Shown one piece after another: positions 46,456 through 58,429 of a stretch of 64,000 nucleotides of DNA (position 1 is its first letter; the number at the start of each line of letters is the position of its first letter). A model generated the notes under the pieces. The model saw only the letters and a list, made by a program, of their open reading frames with translations. It was not told where the DNA came from and did no database searches. The DNA is from Aralia elata. Taxonomy: Eukaryota > Streptophyta > Magnoliopsida > Apiales > Araliaceae. Made by a program: the position numbers and the translations under genes. The stretch covers positions 92,468,720-92,532,719 of the forward strand of contig CM068384.1 in the NCBI GenBank assembly GCA_034770075.1, written 5' to 3'.

Positions 46456-46895
46456 CTTATTTCAAATGTAATTAGTTATGGCTAAATACACTTCCGTTAC
46501 ATCAAGTACCACCATATTCATGATTCGGTCCCCAAAGAATTTGGGCTTACAATTTACTATATCAAGTTTTACTTGCATACAATTTAGCCCCCAATTTCAG
46601 AATCCGACCAAACTTAGCTGGAATACCCGACCCGTCCAATAATTCGATCGGGTCTTAAGTATTTAATACCAATTGACCGTATAAATATACGGATTGACTT
46701 AATTTAAAAAAGGGCTAAATATAGTTCTGTTACATCAAGTACCACCATATTCATGATTTGGCCCCCAAAGAACAAAAAAAATTAAAATTATAAAAAAAAT
46801 TATAAATACAATAAAACTATAAATATAATTTAAAATTATAAAAATTTATAAACAAAATTATAAAAAATTATAAATACAATTTGTAAAATTTAAGT
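46456..46895. other. AT-rich spacer with a direct repeat
   Basis: A segment of about 65 bp (GGCTAAATACACTTCCG to GGTCCCCAAAGAA, 46474-46540) recurs at about 46712-46777 with a few changes (GTTACATCAAGTACCACC shared exactly). After the second copy comes AT-only sequence. No coding feature. Confidence 0.6.
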
Positions 46896-48893
46896 TGTGA
46901 CGCCCCCAAATCCGGGTACTTGAAACCCGTACTTGGTGCTACACGATCACTCATTCAAACTGCTTATACTATTAAATAATTAAAAAGATTACATCAGAGT
47001 TGTCTATCCCAGGTACGAAGACCTTTAAGTACTTCATTACATGATAGATAATGTATTATCTCAACAAAACTATAATTATTACAAATAACGTCCTCTAACT
47101 ACTCATATAATTTTCCTTTGCCGTTGTCCTTGTCGGGCTCTTCGACACGTTCCTGTTTAGTTGAAAACATTTAAATTCAAAGCAAGAATGAGCATTCGAT
47201 TGCTCAGCAAGTAATAGTAGTTAATAAACATCGTGTACAAGGATTAAATGTTTCTTTTGAGATATACTTCTACAACGAATCAATAGTTGTGAAGTAGTTG
47301 AAACCGATTTTGAATAACATATCAAAGCATTCATATTTTTGAAACAACATACTGACTAAAGATGCTGAGTGGTCAGAAGACCAAGAACTTGTGTTTTCAA
47401 ATTTATGAAAAGGTTTGAACAGAAATTCATCTGTCAACCGACTGACTTACGGGCACGGTGGGTGATCAGCCCGTTATGCCCTGCGTTGATCAACACTACA
47501 TGCGGGAACGGCATTTGCGTTCATCATGATCGCCTTTGGCGCATAAAAATTTCCCAAATAAGGGTAGTTCATACTCAGACTTGAGTCCAAACTAAAACGA
47601 TTCAGTTGGACAGTTCTACCTATCATCAATAATATTTCAAGACTTGCAATTGAGAAGTAAAGGAATATCAGTCTAGTTATATCAAATGGCTTAGACTTGT
47701 TGTCTAAACAGTTCATGTTTAATAAAAATAAAAGATATATGTCACAACGAAGTTCATTAACATAGATATTGAGTGTAACTTTAAAAAACTTGCTTGAAGT
47801 AAATGTGTCATCGATAGGATACTTGCATAAGGTTTAGAGTACTTGCGTTCAATGTATGAATGAAGTTAGAAACTTGCTCAAAGTGAATAAGATTAGGATT
47901 CTTGCGTAATCAAAGCTTCTTCCATATATTATAAACATAGTACGTAAAGGTACTTGTATTCAATAGATAGAGTGAATGAGGTTAGGAAACTTGTAATAGG
48001 TTAAGATACTTGTAATATCAAAGCTCCTCACGTATATTTATAAAAGTAATGCATAGGATTGCGATACTTGCCTCTTGCGTAGATTACGTTTATCGCTTAA
48101 CTTTACTTCAAATATCCTACACAGTTATTTATGTATAAATATTCATTAACCATGAATAACAAGCTTATACGCGCATATACATTTCAAGTAATAACATTAG
48201 ACACATATTTAGTCAGACTTTCCACAGTCATTACTTCTCTTTTAAAAACCTTGGCTTGACATAATTAGTTTATGTTTTTATTCCATTTTTGCCAACCTTT
48301 TTACTCCGCACAATCACGATAATCTCCATGGCTCTAATTCAATCCACAAGAATCTAATTCAAAGAAAAAAGCATACATGAACATATATATCTTAACAATT
48401 TAACTTACTAACTTTACATTTCCAAACTTGATTGCAATATAACTTTTTAATCTAGCAAAACTAATTTCATCACATGCTATAACTAATTTCCAATCATATA
48501 TTATACCCATATTAGAACAATATAACATACCATCTGATTTTTATATATAAAACTTACATAACCTAACTGTTTTTGCAACAAACCCAATTTCGCATAATCA
48601 ATTATTTTTGAAAACTAACTTTCAATCTTTGCATATTCAATTCCCATATCAGAACTATAATTTATAATCAAGTCAATCCATAAAATTACTTGACTTTATT
48701 AACATTTGGTAAAATATATGTCTTGGCTATATTTAAAAAAAAATTAGATGATTACCTTTGGTTTCCAATATTTGATCTTTGTATGCTTATTGAATTGAAA
48801 TAGGTTTGGTTTGAGATGGGTTGCTTCAGCCGAATTGAAAGGTGCAGGGGTTGGTTCACCTAGACAGTGAGGAAGAAAGGAAGGGTGCCGAAG

Positions 48894-48901
48894 CTTTTAT
48901 A
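48894..48901 (-). promoter_or_regulatory. TATA box of the solo LTR
   Basis: TATAAAAG on the minus strand (context GGCCTATAAAAGCTTCGG). It lies mid-LTR, as expected for the U3/R border. Confidence 0.55.
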
Positions 48902-50155
48902 GGCCTTATTCCTTGAAGGCTACACAATTTTCTTGCTCTCCACAACACTTGGATCACACGATTCCTTCTCCCAAGTCGCCACCTCCTACTTCCCCTCTCT
49001 CATCTACCGAGCAGCCGGGTTTTTTTTTTAAACATTTTTCCTTGCTCCCCAAAACTTTTGCTTGCTCCTTACGAATGAGTTTTCAGACAGCTCCTGCTTC
49101 TCTCTCTTACTTGAAGGTTACCCAAATTAAAAAGACAATCCAGCTCATGCTTTTTAATTAAACTGACTCAGCTTTTCTCTTTTAAACTTCTCAGCTACTT
49201 ATCTCTTTAATGTTACATACATTAGTATATCATATATAATACACATAATACATTGCACTTATTATATATAGACATACATAGAGTACATACGTAATATATA
49301 TTACACATATAACATTTATTCCATTATGTATTAACATAGTGTTATATAATCAATCCAACAAAATAAAATTAATACATTAGATAAAATATTTAATGCAATA
49401 TATTAAAATCATAAATTATTTTAATTCATTTTATTTAACGTATACAATTGTGTATACTTAAATTTAATTATTCCTTTATAATTTATTTACATACAACTCA
49501 TGCTTATTTTTATTTTAGTATACCTTCCGTACCTATCGCGTAATGTCACACAATAATTACAAAAATTATTTCCTTAATTAAACGGAATAAATCCATTTAA
49601 TAAGATAACATATTTAGTGTGACGAACCCACTATATTAAAATATATTAAAATAATTAATATTCAATTAATTATTTAAATTCATTTATTCAGTATATACAA
49701 CTAATTTTGTATAATTAAATTTAATCATCTCCTTCGTTCCAAAAATAGAAGTCATATATTTATTAATATACAATTTATCTCTCCGACTTAAGCTTCTAAC
49801 TTAGCTGATTTGTTCTTCCTTGCGGGTTACTCACTAATGTACTATATTATATAATATATATAATACATATTACATATTATATATTACATAACATAAATAA
49901 CATATTGTATATATTACACATTACATAATATATATAATATATTATACATATATATTATATCTCTTATTTTCTTTCCATAAAATAAATGCTACTTAATAAA
50001 TAAAAGTAATTTATTTAATGGAATCATTTTATCATATTAAAATAATTTAATGACATAAATTTTAATTCATTCAATGTATACACTAATTTGGTATACTTAA
50101 ATCAATTATTTCCTTTTTCTTTATCTCACAATTTGTTTCTAACAACTCATATGTA

Positions 50156-50158
<3 letters not shown>

Positions 50159-50215
<57 letters not shown>
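50159..50215. repeat. (TA)n microsatellite
   Basis: About 28 TA units with one AAATA interruption, inside the solo LTR. Confidence 0.93.
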
Positions 50216-50219
<4 letters not shown>

Positions 50220-50364
50220 ATATATTCATTACATCACAAACATATTCACATTACACTGCACGTATCACATATGCAGTATAATAAAATAACCTATTACAAT
50301 AAAAAAAAATTATTTGAGTAAAATTTTTATTTTAAATATTAATCTGGGAATTCGAATTGTTACA

Positions 50365-50866
50365 GTATTTAGCCCAATTAATTATAAAAGAAGAGTCATA
50401 TTCCACAATTGTAACTAACTCAATTGTAGCTATCTTTGATAGCGTTTAGACTAATTGCCCTACACCACTTAACACAATTGTAACAACGGAATTACCTAAT
50501 TATATTATTCCTTATTTCCCTAAAAAGATGACAAAAGACAAATTAAGATAGTTAAAAAATTAAGAGTATAAATTTTTTTCCCAATCTATTATTGGGTTTT
50601 GGGTTTGGAGGGAGAGAATTGATGTGAACCACTCATTTATGATGTGAGTGATATATAGTCAAAAGTAAATTAGTCAATACAAGAATTTATATAGTTGACT
50701 TGTTTAATTTGTTTATCTTTTTGAAGACAAAATCTTGTATTATTTTAGTCATTTTTTGGGGGACGGGGATGGAGGGAGTATTAATTAAACTGGAAAAAAA
50801 TTAAGCTGATGTTTGCATCACCTATAGCTTCTTAAAGCATAAATTAAGCTGATATTTGCATCCCGA
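50365..50866. other. AT-rich spacer with a Stowaway-like end
   Basis: No gene. GGATGGAGGGAGTA at 50767-50780 looks like the 3' terminus of a Stowaway-type (Tc1/mariner) MITE next to TA. A separate Stowaway-like 5' terminus, TACTCCCTCC, lies at 51565-51574. Neither has a visible partner, so these are only remnants. Confidence 0.35.
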
Positions 50867-51238
50867 GTATTCCTACGCAGACATGAAAAAGGACTTGAAA
50901 ATTGGACATTTTCGATTTCCTTTGCTTTTTTTTTTTTTTTTTTGGTTGAGTCCAAACATATTTATACTATGGATTTAAAAAAAAATAGGAAAAAACATAA
51001 AAAAATTAGGTCCAATTTGGATATATATCAAAAAAATGGTTGTATGGGCCCATACTACCATTTTTTTGATATATATCCAAATTGGACCTAATTTTTTATG
51101 TTTTTTCCTAATTTTTTTTTTAAATCCATAGTATAAATATGTTTGGACTCAACCAAAAAAAAAAATTAAAAAAAAAGCAAAGAAAATTAAAAATGTCCAA
51201 TTTTCAAGTCCCTTTTTTCATGTCCCCGTAGACTTATT
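50867..51238. mobile_element. Foldback MITE (family 1), 372 bp
   Basis: An almost perfect palindrome centred at about 51048 (GTATGGGCCCATAC). Arms run from TTCCTACG..GACATG through TTGGATATATATC to the centre and back. It is flanked by CATCCCGA (50859-50866 and 51239-51246), an 8-bp duplication, or 9 bp with one mismatch (GCATCCCGA / TCATCCCGA), suggesting hAT or Mutator mobilisation. No coding capacity. Short open frames on both strands are artefacts. Confidence 0.82.
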
Positions 51239-52955
51239 CATCCCGAACCTATAACTTCTTAAAGCAGCTGATTATAATACCCTATTAAATGTGCATGATT
51301 GGTTTGAACAATGCTGGAGTAATAATTGGGTTAGTCAAAAATAGGCATACTGTCTACTGATATTATTTGTGTGTTTCTAGCATTGTGTGGGCTTTTATGC
51401 TTGAATAAATAATTTTTAAAGATGTCTAAAACTGCGAAAAGCTTAATTTTTCAATTACAAATTGTGGGATCAATGGAAAGTGCAAACACTTTTGCTGAAA
51501 GATAAATGTACTGAATTTTATATTGTGATAGGACTAGTAGTACTAGTAGAATTATACTAGTTGATACTCCCTCCTTCTCAAAAAAAGTACTGAAGTAATT
51601 TGTATATAGATTAAGAAATTTAAAATAGGGTAGAGTATTAAATAATTTTTTTCTTCATAGGCAAAAAAATATTCCTTCTTTAAATTAGTGGACCCTAACT
51701 AAGTAGAAGTATTTTTTATATATAAAACAATATTCATATAGTGTTTTAATATACTTAAATCATCTTATAAAGACATTATTTATTTATTTATTTACTTTAA
51801 TTTATTAAGCCTTTGTATAATCTGTCAGGTCGGTAGACGGCAGGTTGTGTAGTGCATAGCCGCATAGTTTGGATAAATGCTGCTTCCCCCATTTGTTTAA
51901 TGATATTAATTATTAATTGCTTATAAATTTCTCATATTAGGAAAATAAAGTAAACCTTTTTAATAAAAATAACCTTCATTCATCAACAAAAGTAATATAA
52001 ATATATGTCGCAACCGTCTAATTAAATTATTTAATACATAGTAAATTGAGAGCATGTTTTTGATGAAATATAAAGAATACAAATAATAATCAATTATTAA
52101 AATTGGATGTATATGGTCCACAAGATGGGATATCTACAATGTATTTAATTCCATTCATTATATAAAAGTTCCAATATTCAACTACACATTCTTAGGGTTT
52201 CTTAAACGTGAAAATGCCAAGGGGCGAGTGGATATGTCACCATAGGGAAGTTTATCATTGTCTGCTCGTGTTTTTTTCTATAAATGGATTTCATTCAGTG
52301 AAGTTTGATGCTTCGTCAAATCCTTGTGAAATTTATATCAAAGAGTTGTATTTGTATAACTCAAATTTGTATTTTCTTGTCATTCAATACTAAGTTTAAG
52401 AAAATATAATTATGTGCTATACAAATACAACTGTCCGCTGTATACTTAACAATAAATTGACTTAATGTCGCAAGCCAATTTTACCAAATCTGATTCTCTA
52501 GAAATTCTCTGCTGGTGTTGTGCCCTTCTTTGTATTTGTGTGTATAGTTTTCTGGGAGCCATTACCCTCCATTACACCTTCTTAATTTTCTTCAATGCAT
52601 ATTTAAAGAAAAAAATACTATTATATAAGGACACAATACTATTCCTCGCAATAATTATATTGTTGTTGTCGTCCATGGTAAAAATAATGCCCTTACCTTA
52701 AATGACTGAAGGGGAAGAAGCTTCAACGGAAGAAAGAAAACGCTTGAGCTAATAGCAGATCGTAGACCGATATCCTGTTCAGTTTGTGAACAGCTATGCC
52801 GAAATGATACGTGAAGGAAGATCGTATTGCTATATTCGAATTGAAAGAAATTGTTAAATATTATAAATGGAGGGAATTCCGATCCAATTTGTATTATTAT
52901 TAATAAAATTTACATTGTGGAGTAAAAATGAAAATAATATAATCTGTAAGTACTA
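51239..52955. other. AT-rich spacer, no supported gene
   Basis: 1.7 kb. Two short open frames (52208-52393 and 52465-52701) carry hydrophobic runs but no recognised domain, codon bias or flanking signals. A fragment at 52700-52860 has an SVCEQLCRNDT-like reading but is broken. Confidence 0.5.
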
Positions 52956-52964
52956 AATATTTTT

Positions 52965-53755
52965 CAATAAGTCTACACTGACATGTTTTTGGGACATGGA
53001 AATTAGACATTTCCATGTTCCCTTGGTTTTTTTTTTTTTTTTTTTTTTGGTATTTATTCCAAACATATTTATATTATGGATTTTAAAAAAAAAATCAAAA
53101 AAAAACTGGAAAAATTAGGTGTAATTTGGATATATATCAAAAAAATGGTTGTATGGGCCCATACAACTATTTTTTTGATATATATCCAAATTACACCTAA
53201 TTTTTTCAGTTTTTTTTTATTTTTTTTTTAAAAATCCATAATATAAATATGTTTGGAATAAATACAAAAAAAAAAAAAAAACAAGGGAACATGGATATTT
53301 ACATGGACCGGTCCAATTTTCATGTCAAATTGGCCGGTCCGTGTAGAAGCACTCTTTTTCAATAAGTCTACACTGACATGTTTTTGGGACATGGAAATTA
53401 GACATTTCCATGTTCCCTTGGTTTTTTTTTTTTTTTTTTTTTTTGGTATTTATTCCAAACATATTTATATTATGGAATTTAAAAAAAAAATCAAAAAAAA
53501 CTGAAAAAATTAGGTGTAATTTGGATATATATCAAAAAAATGGTTGTATGGGCCCATACAACCATTTTTTTGATATATATCCAAATTACACCTAATTTTT
53601 TCAGTTTTTTTTGATTTTTTTTTTTAAAATCCATAATATAAATATGTTTGGAATAAATACCAAAAAAAAAAAAAAAAAAAAACAAGGGAACATGGATATT
53701 TACATGGACCGGTCCAATTTTCATGTCAAATTGGCCGGTCCGTGTAGAAGCACTC
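52965..53755. mobile_element. Tandemly duplicated foldback MITE (family 1), two copies
   Basis: Two head-to-tail copies (52965-53354 and 53360-53755) joined by TTTTT. Each is a 370-380-bp palindrome centred on GTATGGGCCCATAC (about 53154 and 53549) and shares the TTGGATATATATC core with the copy at 50867. Outer ends are CTACAC...GTGTAG plus a few bases. The pair as a whole is flanked by AATATTTTT (52956-52964 and 53756-53764), a 9-bp duplication, so one insertion was followed by tandem duplication of a unit of about 395 bp. Confidence 0.85.
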
Positions 53756-53764
53756 AATATTTTT

Positions 53765-54391
53765 ACCAACAAAAACTTAGCATACAAATCGAGACTATAT
53801 TTTATCGACTTGAAATACTACAAGAAATGGTATATATCACTGATAAAATAATCCGGTTATAGCGCAACAATCAATGAAGGAGAACTTGTCGTCCAGACAG
53901 TCGAAAAACAAGGATAATGGGCCAATTTAAATTTTTATCCTTTATGCTTTATGGTCATGTATATTATTCAACCTACTCTCGCCTAACTTAGGGCAAAAGG
54001 GAGAGCTAGAGACCATGTTTTCAACCTTAGTCTGCTAATAAGGTTCAAGCCAATAATATTCTAAGATAATATTTTATTGAAACTATTTGGAAATAAAAGT
54101 CTTAATTTCACTTATAATAGTAAATAAGTAATAGTAGATGAGTCTTTTTTTTAGATATAATCCTTTCGTTAGTTCTCAAATGATAGTTTTGTTCACGTCT
54201 GGTCCCATAATTATTTTTTTCACGTATTTAATCTTTAAATTTTATAATTTCTGCAATCTCAATGCAATTTTACAAAAACAGAGTAATTAAAGGGGACTAA
54301 ATATTATAAAAAAAAACTATAGGTTAAAGACTAAACTTGAAAAACAACTACATTTTGAAGATTAAATGTGATAACTTGCTATATTTTGAGG

Positions 54392-54439
<48 letters not shown>

Positions 54440-55363
54440 GTTAAGAAATTTAATTAGGTCGAAACATGACAAATAATTATAATTTAAGGACTAACGAAGA
54501 TGATATTATCTTCTTTTTTATTATTATTTTTATTTTATTTTTTGTGCCTAGTATTACACATAAGATTTATCTATAATACTATTTTGAAGAAATTTTCCCA
54601 CTAATGATTTTTTTTACACATAAAATGTAATATTTTATTATATCCAAAAAAAATAATATTTGTTAGACAAACTTTAACATGCAAGAAAAAAGTGAATCAA
54701 ATTTGACTTTCTTTTGGTACAAGAGGAGTATATGCAGTAAGGAATAATATTCCAAGTCAAAACATTGCTTGATTTTTTATTCATTAATTTTTTGGTATTT
54801 AACAAGAGCTTAGTATATTCTTCATTCTTTTTTCTTCTCGAAATTGGGTCTGCATGCGATCCACGTGGTGATTGATTAACTACAAATATGAATGGAAGGC
54901 CACAAATGACGATGAAAGAAAATTCTAGAAATTGCTATCATTTTTATTTGTCATTATTCTAAAAGGTTTATTTTGATTGAACTGAAAATACATACATATT
55001 TGTAATCAAAAACAAGCGCTCTCCCAATTTTCACATCCAATCAAAAAGAAAGAGAGTCATCTGACAGGTTAAAACAAAGAAGATAAAAAAGCATATATAC
55101 AAATTTTCTCTTTTTAACAACAATTCAAACAAGCACAGAGAATTACCTCAAACAACTTTCTAACACTAGTTGCTATGTGTGAGGAATTTTGGATTGTAAA
55201 ATTATATGACAATAATTAGTATTACAAGTAGGATTAGTTTGTAAATTTTTAGAACACTAGATATTTATAAAGAAAAAGAGAACTACTATGCATGTATAGG
55301 CAAAATTATGAACTATTTTACCCTTAAAGTCTTTAATCTATTCAGACAGCATACCATTTCTCT
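53765..55363. other. AT-rich spacer
   Basis: 1.6 kb without a supported gene. It includes a (TA)n tract at 54395-54436. Nothing else recognised. Confidence 0.5.
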
Positions 55364-55640
55364 CTATATATATAGAGTCTGGATCTTAAGCATACCCTCT
55401 TAAATGGCATACCAAGCATACTCCCTTTAGCGACGGACCGGGCGACGGTTTTGTCCGTCGCCATAAGTCCAGTCCGTCGCCAAAGCCTTTAGCGACGGGT
55501 CCGTCGCTAAAAGTTGTTCGTCGCTGAAGGCTTTAGCGACCGACGGATCAAACCGTCGTCTGGTCCGTCGCTAAAGGGGGTATGCTTGGTATGTCATTTA
55601 AGGGGTATGCTTAAGATCCATTCTCTATATATATATATAT
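55364..55640. mobile_element. Foldback MITE (family 2) with TTTAGCGACGG repeats
   Basis: Core 55381-55619 (239 bp). Arms begin GGATCTTAAGCATACCC at both ends and match over nearly 60 bp (TACCAAGCATAC, CCCTTTAGCGACGGACC shared). The homology extends outward through TATATAGAG, so true ends may be at about 55364 and 55640, inside TA-rich DNA; a duplication cannot be read. The inside holds at least seven copies of a GCGACGG/CCGTCGC motif in both orientations. Confidence 0.78.
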
Positions 55641-56532
55641 ATAAAAATTATCAAACTGAGTCTGAAAAAATGATCAAACTAAGTCATAGTTAAGCACTAA
55701 ATGAAGTTTGACAAAATCATCAAGTTAATAATGCAATAAAAACCTGTAAAACGTTAGAATTGTTTTAGGTTTCATGCATCTAATTCGTACTTGGGCTGCT
55801 AAGTGATGTAGTGTCACTCCTCTCCTGGAAGAATGCTCTCTCTCTCTTGCTCAAGTTTTCTAGCTCTGTGGTCCATTAGTTTTTACAGATATATACTTTT
55901 CAATATATACATTCATTATTACTATAATCCTACTTAATTCCAATCCAAATTATATTATCTATATTATTAATATTATTAAGGGAGGGCAAAAAGTAGGTTA
56001 CTTTTGGACACTAGTCTCTCAAAATAAGAATATTTTTTTCTCTCCATTTATTCTTTTAACTTCCTCATGTAATTAAATTTCTTTTAAATATTGAATTTTA
56101 CCTCACACAATCCCATATTAATTTTACTGTGCACACACGTTAATGTGTGCCTAAATTCTAGTCATAACAAAGCTACAACAAAACAATTAAATATATGTGA
56201 TTGAAAGGGATAATAATTTGAATTGTGGACCGGCAGTTATTAGTCACAAATATAATTAATTGTCCACTTCTTTGTCTCATTCAATAATGTATCATCCTAT
56301 GTATCATATGTATTGATTTCAGATAATCTTTATCCACTTTTAAAATTAACTTAAAAGAAAAGAATGAATAACATTTGGAAAAATATATATAGTGAGATGG
56401 CAGATGAGACGGTAGTTGGGGCAGAAGATTTAGACTCCGTCCAAAAATGTCATTAGCAAATAAGAGATTTTTTTAAAGATTATAAGCTTCAAAAACTACG
56501 AGACAAATGCATAAATGATTGAAGTGAACCAC
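55641..56532. other. Extensin upstream region
   Basis: 0.9 kb, AT-rich, without open frames of interest. It may contain regulatory elements, but none can be named with confidence. The MITE at 55364-55640 lies about 0.9 kb upstream of the TATA box. Confidence 0.45.
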
Positions 56533-56540
56533 TATAAAAA
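56533..56540 (+). promoter_or_regulatory. Extensin TATA box
   Basis: TATAAAAA in CACTATAAAAAGGGT, 86 bp upstream of the ATG. A start near 56565 would give a 5' leader of about 50 bases (CTACAAACAACTAGC). Confidence 0.75.
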
Positions 56541-56618
56541 GGGTAAATCTTCCCTTACAAAAGCTACAAACAACTAGCTAGAAATATCAGCAGCTAGCCT
56601 AATTTAAGTTGGCAGAAA

Positions 56619-58328
56619 ATGGCAACAATTTTGCCTCATCTACTATACTATGGCTTAACATTATGTGTCATAGCTACTTATGCAGCCGCAGATGGCAATG
56701 AGCCTTACATGTATACATCTCCACCACCACCCCCAGAACCCTATGTTTACTCATCACCACCACCACCACCACCAACTCCATCACCTCCTCCTCCTTACAT
56801 TTATATATCACCCCCTCCACCTTCCCCTTCACCTCCACCACCTTCTCCACCACCTCCACCACCTTCTCCATCACCTCCACCTCCTTCTCCGCCACCTCCA
56901 CCCCCGTCACCACCACCGCCTTCTCCACCTCCCCCGTCACCCCCACCACCTTCTCCACCACCCCCACCGCCTTATTTCTTCTTGTCCCCACCGCCACCAG
57001 TGCCAGTGTCGCCATTACTAACTCCTCCTTATGTCTATATATCTCCACCTCCACCTTCCACTCCACCACCACCACCACCAGTGCCAGTGTCGCCATTACT
57101 AACTCCTCCTTATGTCTATATATCTCCACCTCCACCTTCCACTCCACCACCACCACCACCTTATATCTATATATCCCCACCTCCACCTTCTAAATCACCG
57201 CCCCCTCCTCCTCTACCATCCCCTGCTCCATCACCTTACACCTACAATTCTCCACCACCTTCTCCATCACCATCTCCATCGCCTTATACCTACAAACCAC
57301 CACCACCACCATCAACTTACACCTACACATCCCCACCACCACCGCCAACTCCGTCACCTCCTCCACCTATTTCACCTTCGCCATCACCTTACACCTACAA
57401 ATCCCCACCATCACCTTCTCCATCACCATCCCCACAACCATCTCCCACACCTTCTCCATCGCCTTATACTTATAAAACCCCACCACCACCAAAATACATC
57501 TACACATCCCCACCACCACCACCTTCTCCATCACCTCCCCCTCCTCCACCATCTACATCCCCTTCTCCATCACCTTACACCTACAAATCCCCTCCATCAC
57601 CATCTCCATCGCCTTCTCCATCGCCTTACATCTACAAACCCCCACCACAATACACCTACTCATCCCCACCACCACCACATTCTCAATCACCTCCACCTCA
57701 TCCACCATCTCAAACACCTTCACCATCGCCATCTCCTTACGTCTACAAATCACCACCTTCTCCATCTCCATCGCCTTCTCCATCTCCATCGCCTTCTCCA
57801 TCGCCTTACATCTACAAACCCCCACCAAAGTACACCTACTCATCCCCACCACCACCACCTTCTCCATCACTTCCACTTCATCCACCATCTCCAACACCTT
57901 CATCTCCATCTCCTTACGTCTACAAATCCCCACCTTCTCCGTCGCCTTACATACACAAATCCCCACCATCTCCTCCATTACCTTACATCTACACATCCCC
58001 CCCACCACCTCCTCATGTTCACAAATCGCCACGATCACCATTTACGTACAAACCAAAATCACCGCCTCCCCCTTCACCGCCCCCTCCCTCACCGCCGCCT
58101 CCTTCGCCTCCTCCTCCTTCGCCGCCTCCTCCCTCACCACCTCCTCCTTCTCCGCCTCCTCCTTCGCCACCTCCTCCTTCTCCGCCTCCTCCTTCGCCAC
58201 CTCCTCCTTCGCCACCTCCTCCTTCTCCGCCTCCTCCAAAACCTTATCTGTACGTATCACCACCGCCACCATCTTCTCCTCCACCTTATTTGTACACTTC
58301 TCCTCCTCCTCCAAAGGTTTATGTCTAA
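56619..58328 (+). CDS. Extensin-like hydroxyproline-rich cell-wall glycoprotein
   Basis: An intact single-exon gene of 569 codons. The ATG at 56619 is the first after the TATA box and opens a signal peptide (hydrophobic LLYYGLTLCVIATYAAA; cleavage likely after about residue 24), so the protein is secreted to the wall. The rest is almost entirely SPPPP/SPSP repeats with YVY, YIY, YTY and YLY motifs, many followed by K (YTYKSPP, YVYKSPP). In known extensins the prolines after Ser are hydroxylated and arabinosylated, and YXY tyrosines form isodityrosine cross-links that insolubilise the network. About 12 uninterrupted SPPPP units lie near residues 485-545, followed by YLYVSPPPP, YLYTSPPPP and KVYV at the C-terminus. 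An 81-bp segment is duplicated in tandem (57000-57161). No stops or frameshifts. The SPSPSP-rich middle differs from a purely SP4-type extensin, so chimeric extensin/arabinogalactan character is possible. Confidence 0.93.
   Translation: MATILPHLLYYGLTLCVIATYAAADGNEPYMYTSPPPPPEPYVYSSPPPPPPTPSPPPPYIYISPPPPSPSPPPPSPPPPPPSPSPPPPSPPPPPPSPPPPSPPPPSPPPPSPPPPPPYFFLSPPPPVPVSPLLTPPYVYISPPPPSTPPPPPPVPVSPLLTPPYVYISPPPPSTPPPPPPYIYISPPPPSKSPPPPPLPSPAPSPYTYNSPPPSPSPSPSPYTYKPPPPPSTYTYTSPPPPPTPSPPPPISPSPSPYTYKSPPSPSPSPSPQPSPTPSPSPYTYKTPPPPKYIYTSPPPPPSPSPPPPPPSTSPSPSPYTYKSPPSPSPSPSPSPYIYKPPPQYTYSSPPPPHSQSPPPHPPSQTPSPSPSPYVYKSPPSPSPSPSPSPSPSPSPYIYKPPPKYTYSSPPPPPSPSLPLHPPSPTPSSPSPYVYKSPPSPSPYIHKSPPSPPLPYIYTSPPPPPHVHKSPRSPFTYKPKSPPPPSPPPPSPPPPSPPPPSPPPPSPPPPSPPPPSPPPPSPPPPSPPPPSPPPPSPPPPKPYLYVSPPPPSSPPPYLYTSPPPPKVYV
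57000..57161 (+). repeat. 81-bp tandem duplication in the extensin gene
   Basis: Two apparently identical copies (57000-57080, 57081-57161), each encoding 27 residues with PVPVSPLLTPPYVYISPPPP. It keeps the frame. Confidence 0.9.
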
Positions 58329-58391
58329 ACAAAATAATACGTTGCATGAATTATGTAATTATGCTGCGTAAAAAAGGACAGCCGGTAGAAG

Positions 58392-58397
58392 AATAAA
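58392..58397 (+). terminator. Extensin polyadenylation signal
   Basis: AATAAA 64 bp after the stop codon. A second candidate, AATAAA, lies at about 58571. Confidence 0.6.
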
Positions 58398-58429
58398 GGG
58401 ATATGGGTATCATGCTTAAAAGAGTTTGC

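Larger units (their letters stand above)
46896..50364 (-). mobile_element. Solo LTR related to element B, minus strand
   Basis: About 3.5 kb, starting TGTGACGCCCCCAAATCC (complement of the element B LTR end) and ending AATTCGAATTGTTACA (complement of a TGTAACAATTCG start, close to TGTAGCGATTTG of B). Blocks near 46960-47000 (TACATCAGAGT) and 47180-47215 (GAGCATTCGATTGCTCA) match the B LTR in reverse. It is longer than the B LTR. There is no internal sequence on either side. The flanks TAAGT and GTATT do not form a duplication, so the solo LTR may come from recombination between different copies. Confidence 0.75.

Noticed and set aside
52208..52701. Two short hydrophobic open frames
   Set aside because: No recognised domain, no homology I can recall, AT-rich composition that readily gives Phe/Leu/Ile-rich frames.
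53322..53862. Several 60-98-codon frames on both strands
   Set aside because: They read through poly-T/poly-A and palindromic MITE arms.
56674..58371. Long frames antisense to extensin and a His/Leu-rich frame on the plus strand
   Set aside because: Shadows of the CCACCA/CCTCCT repeats; only the plus frame from 56619 has a signal peptide, stop and flanking signals that make sense.
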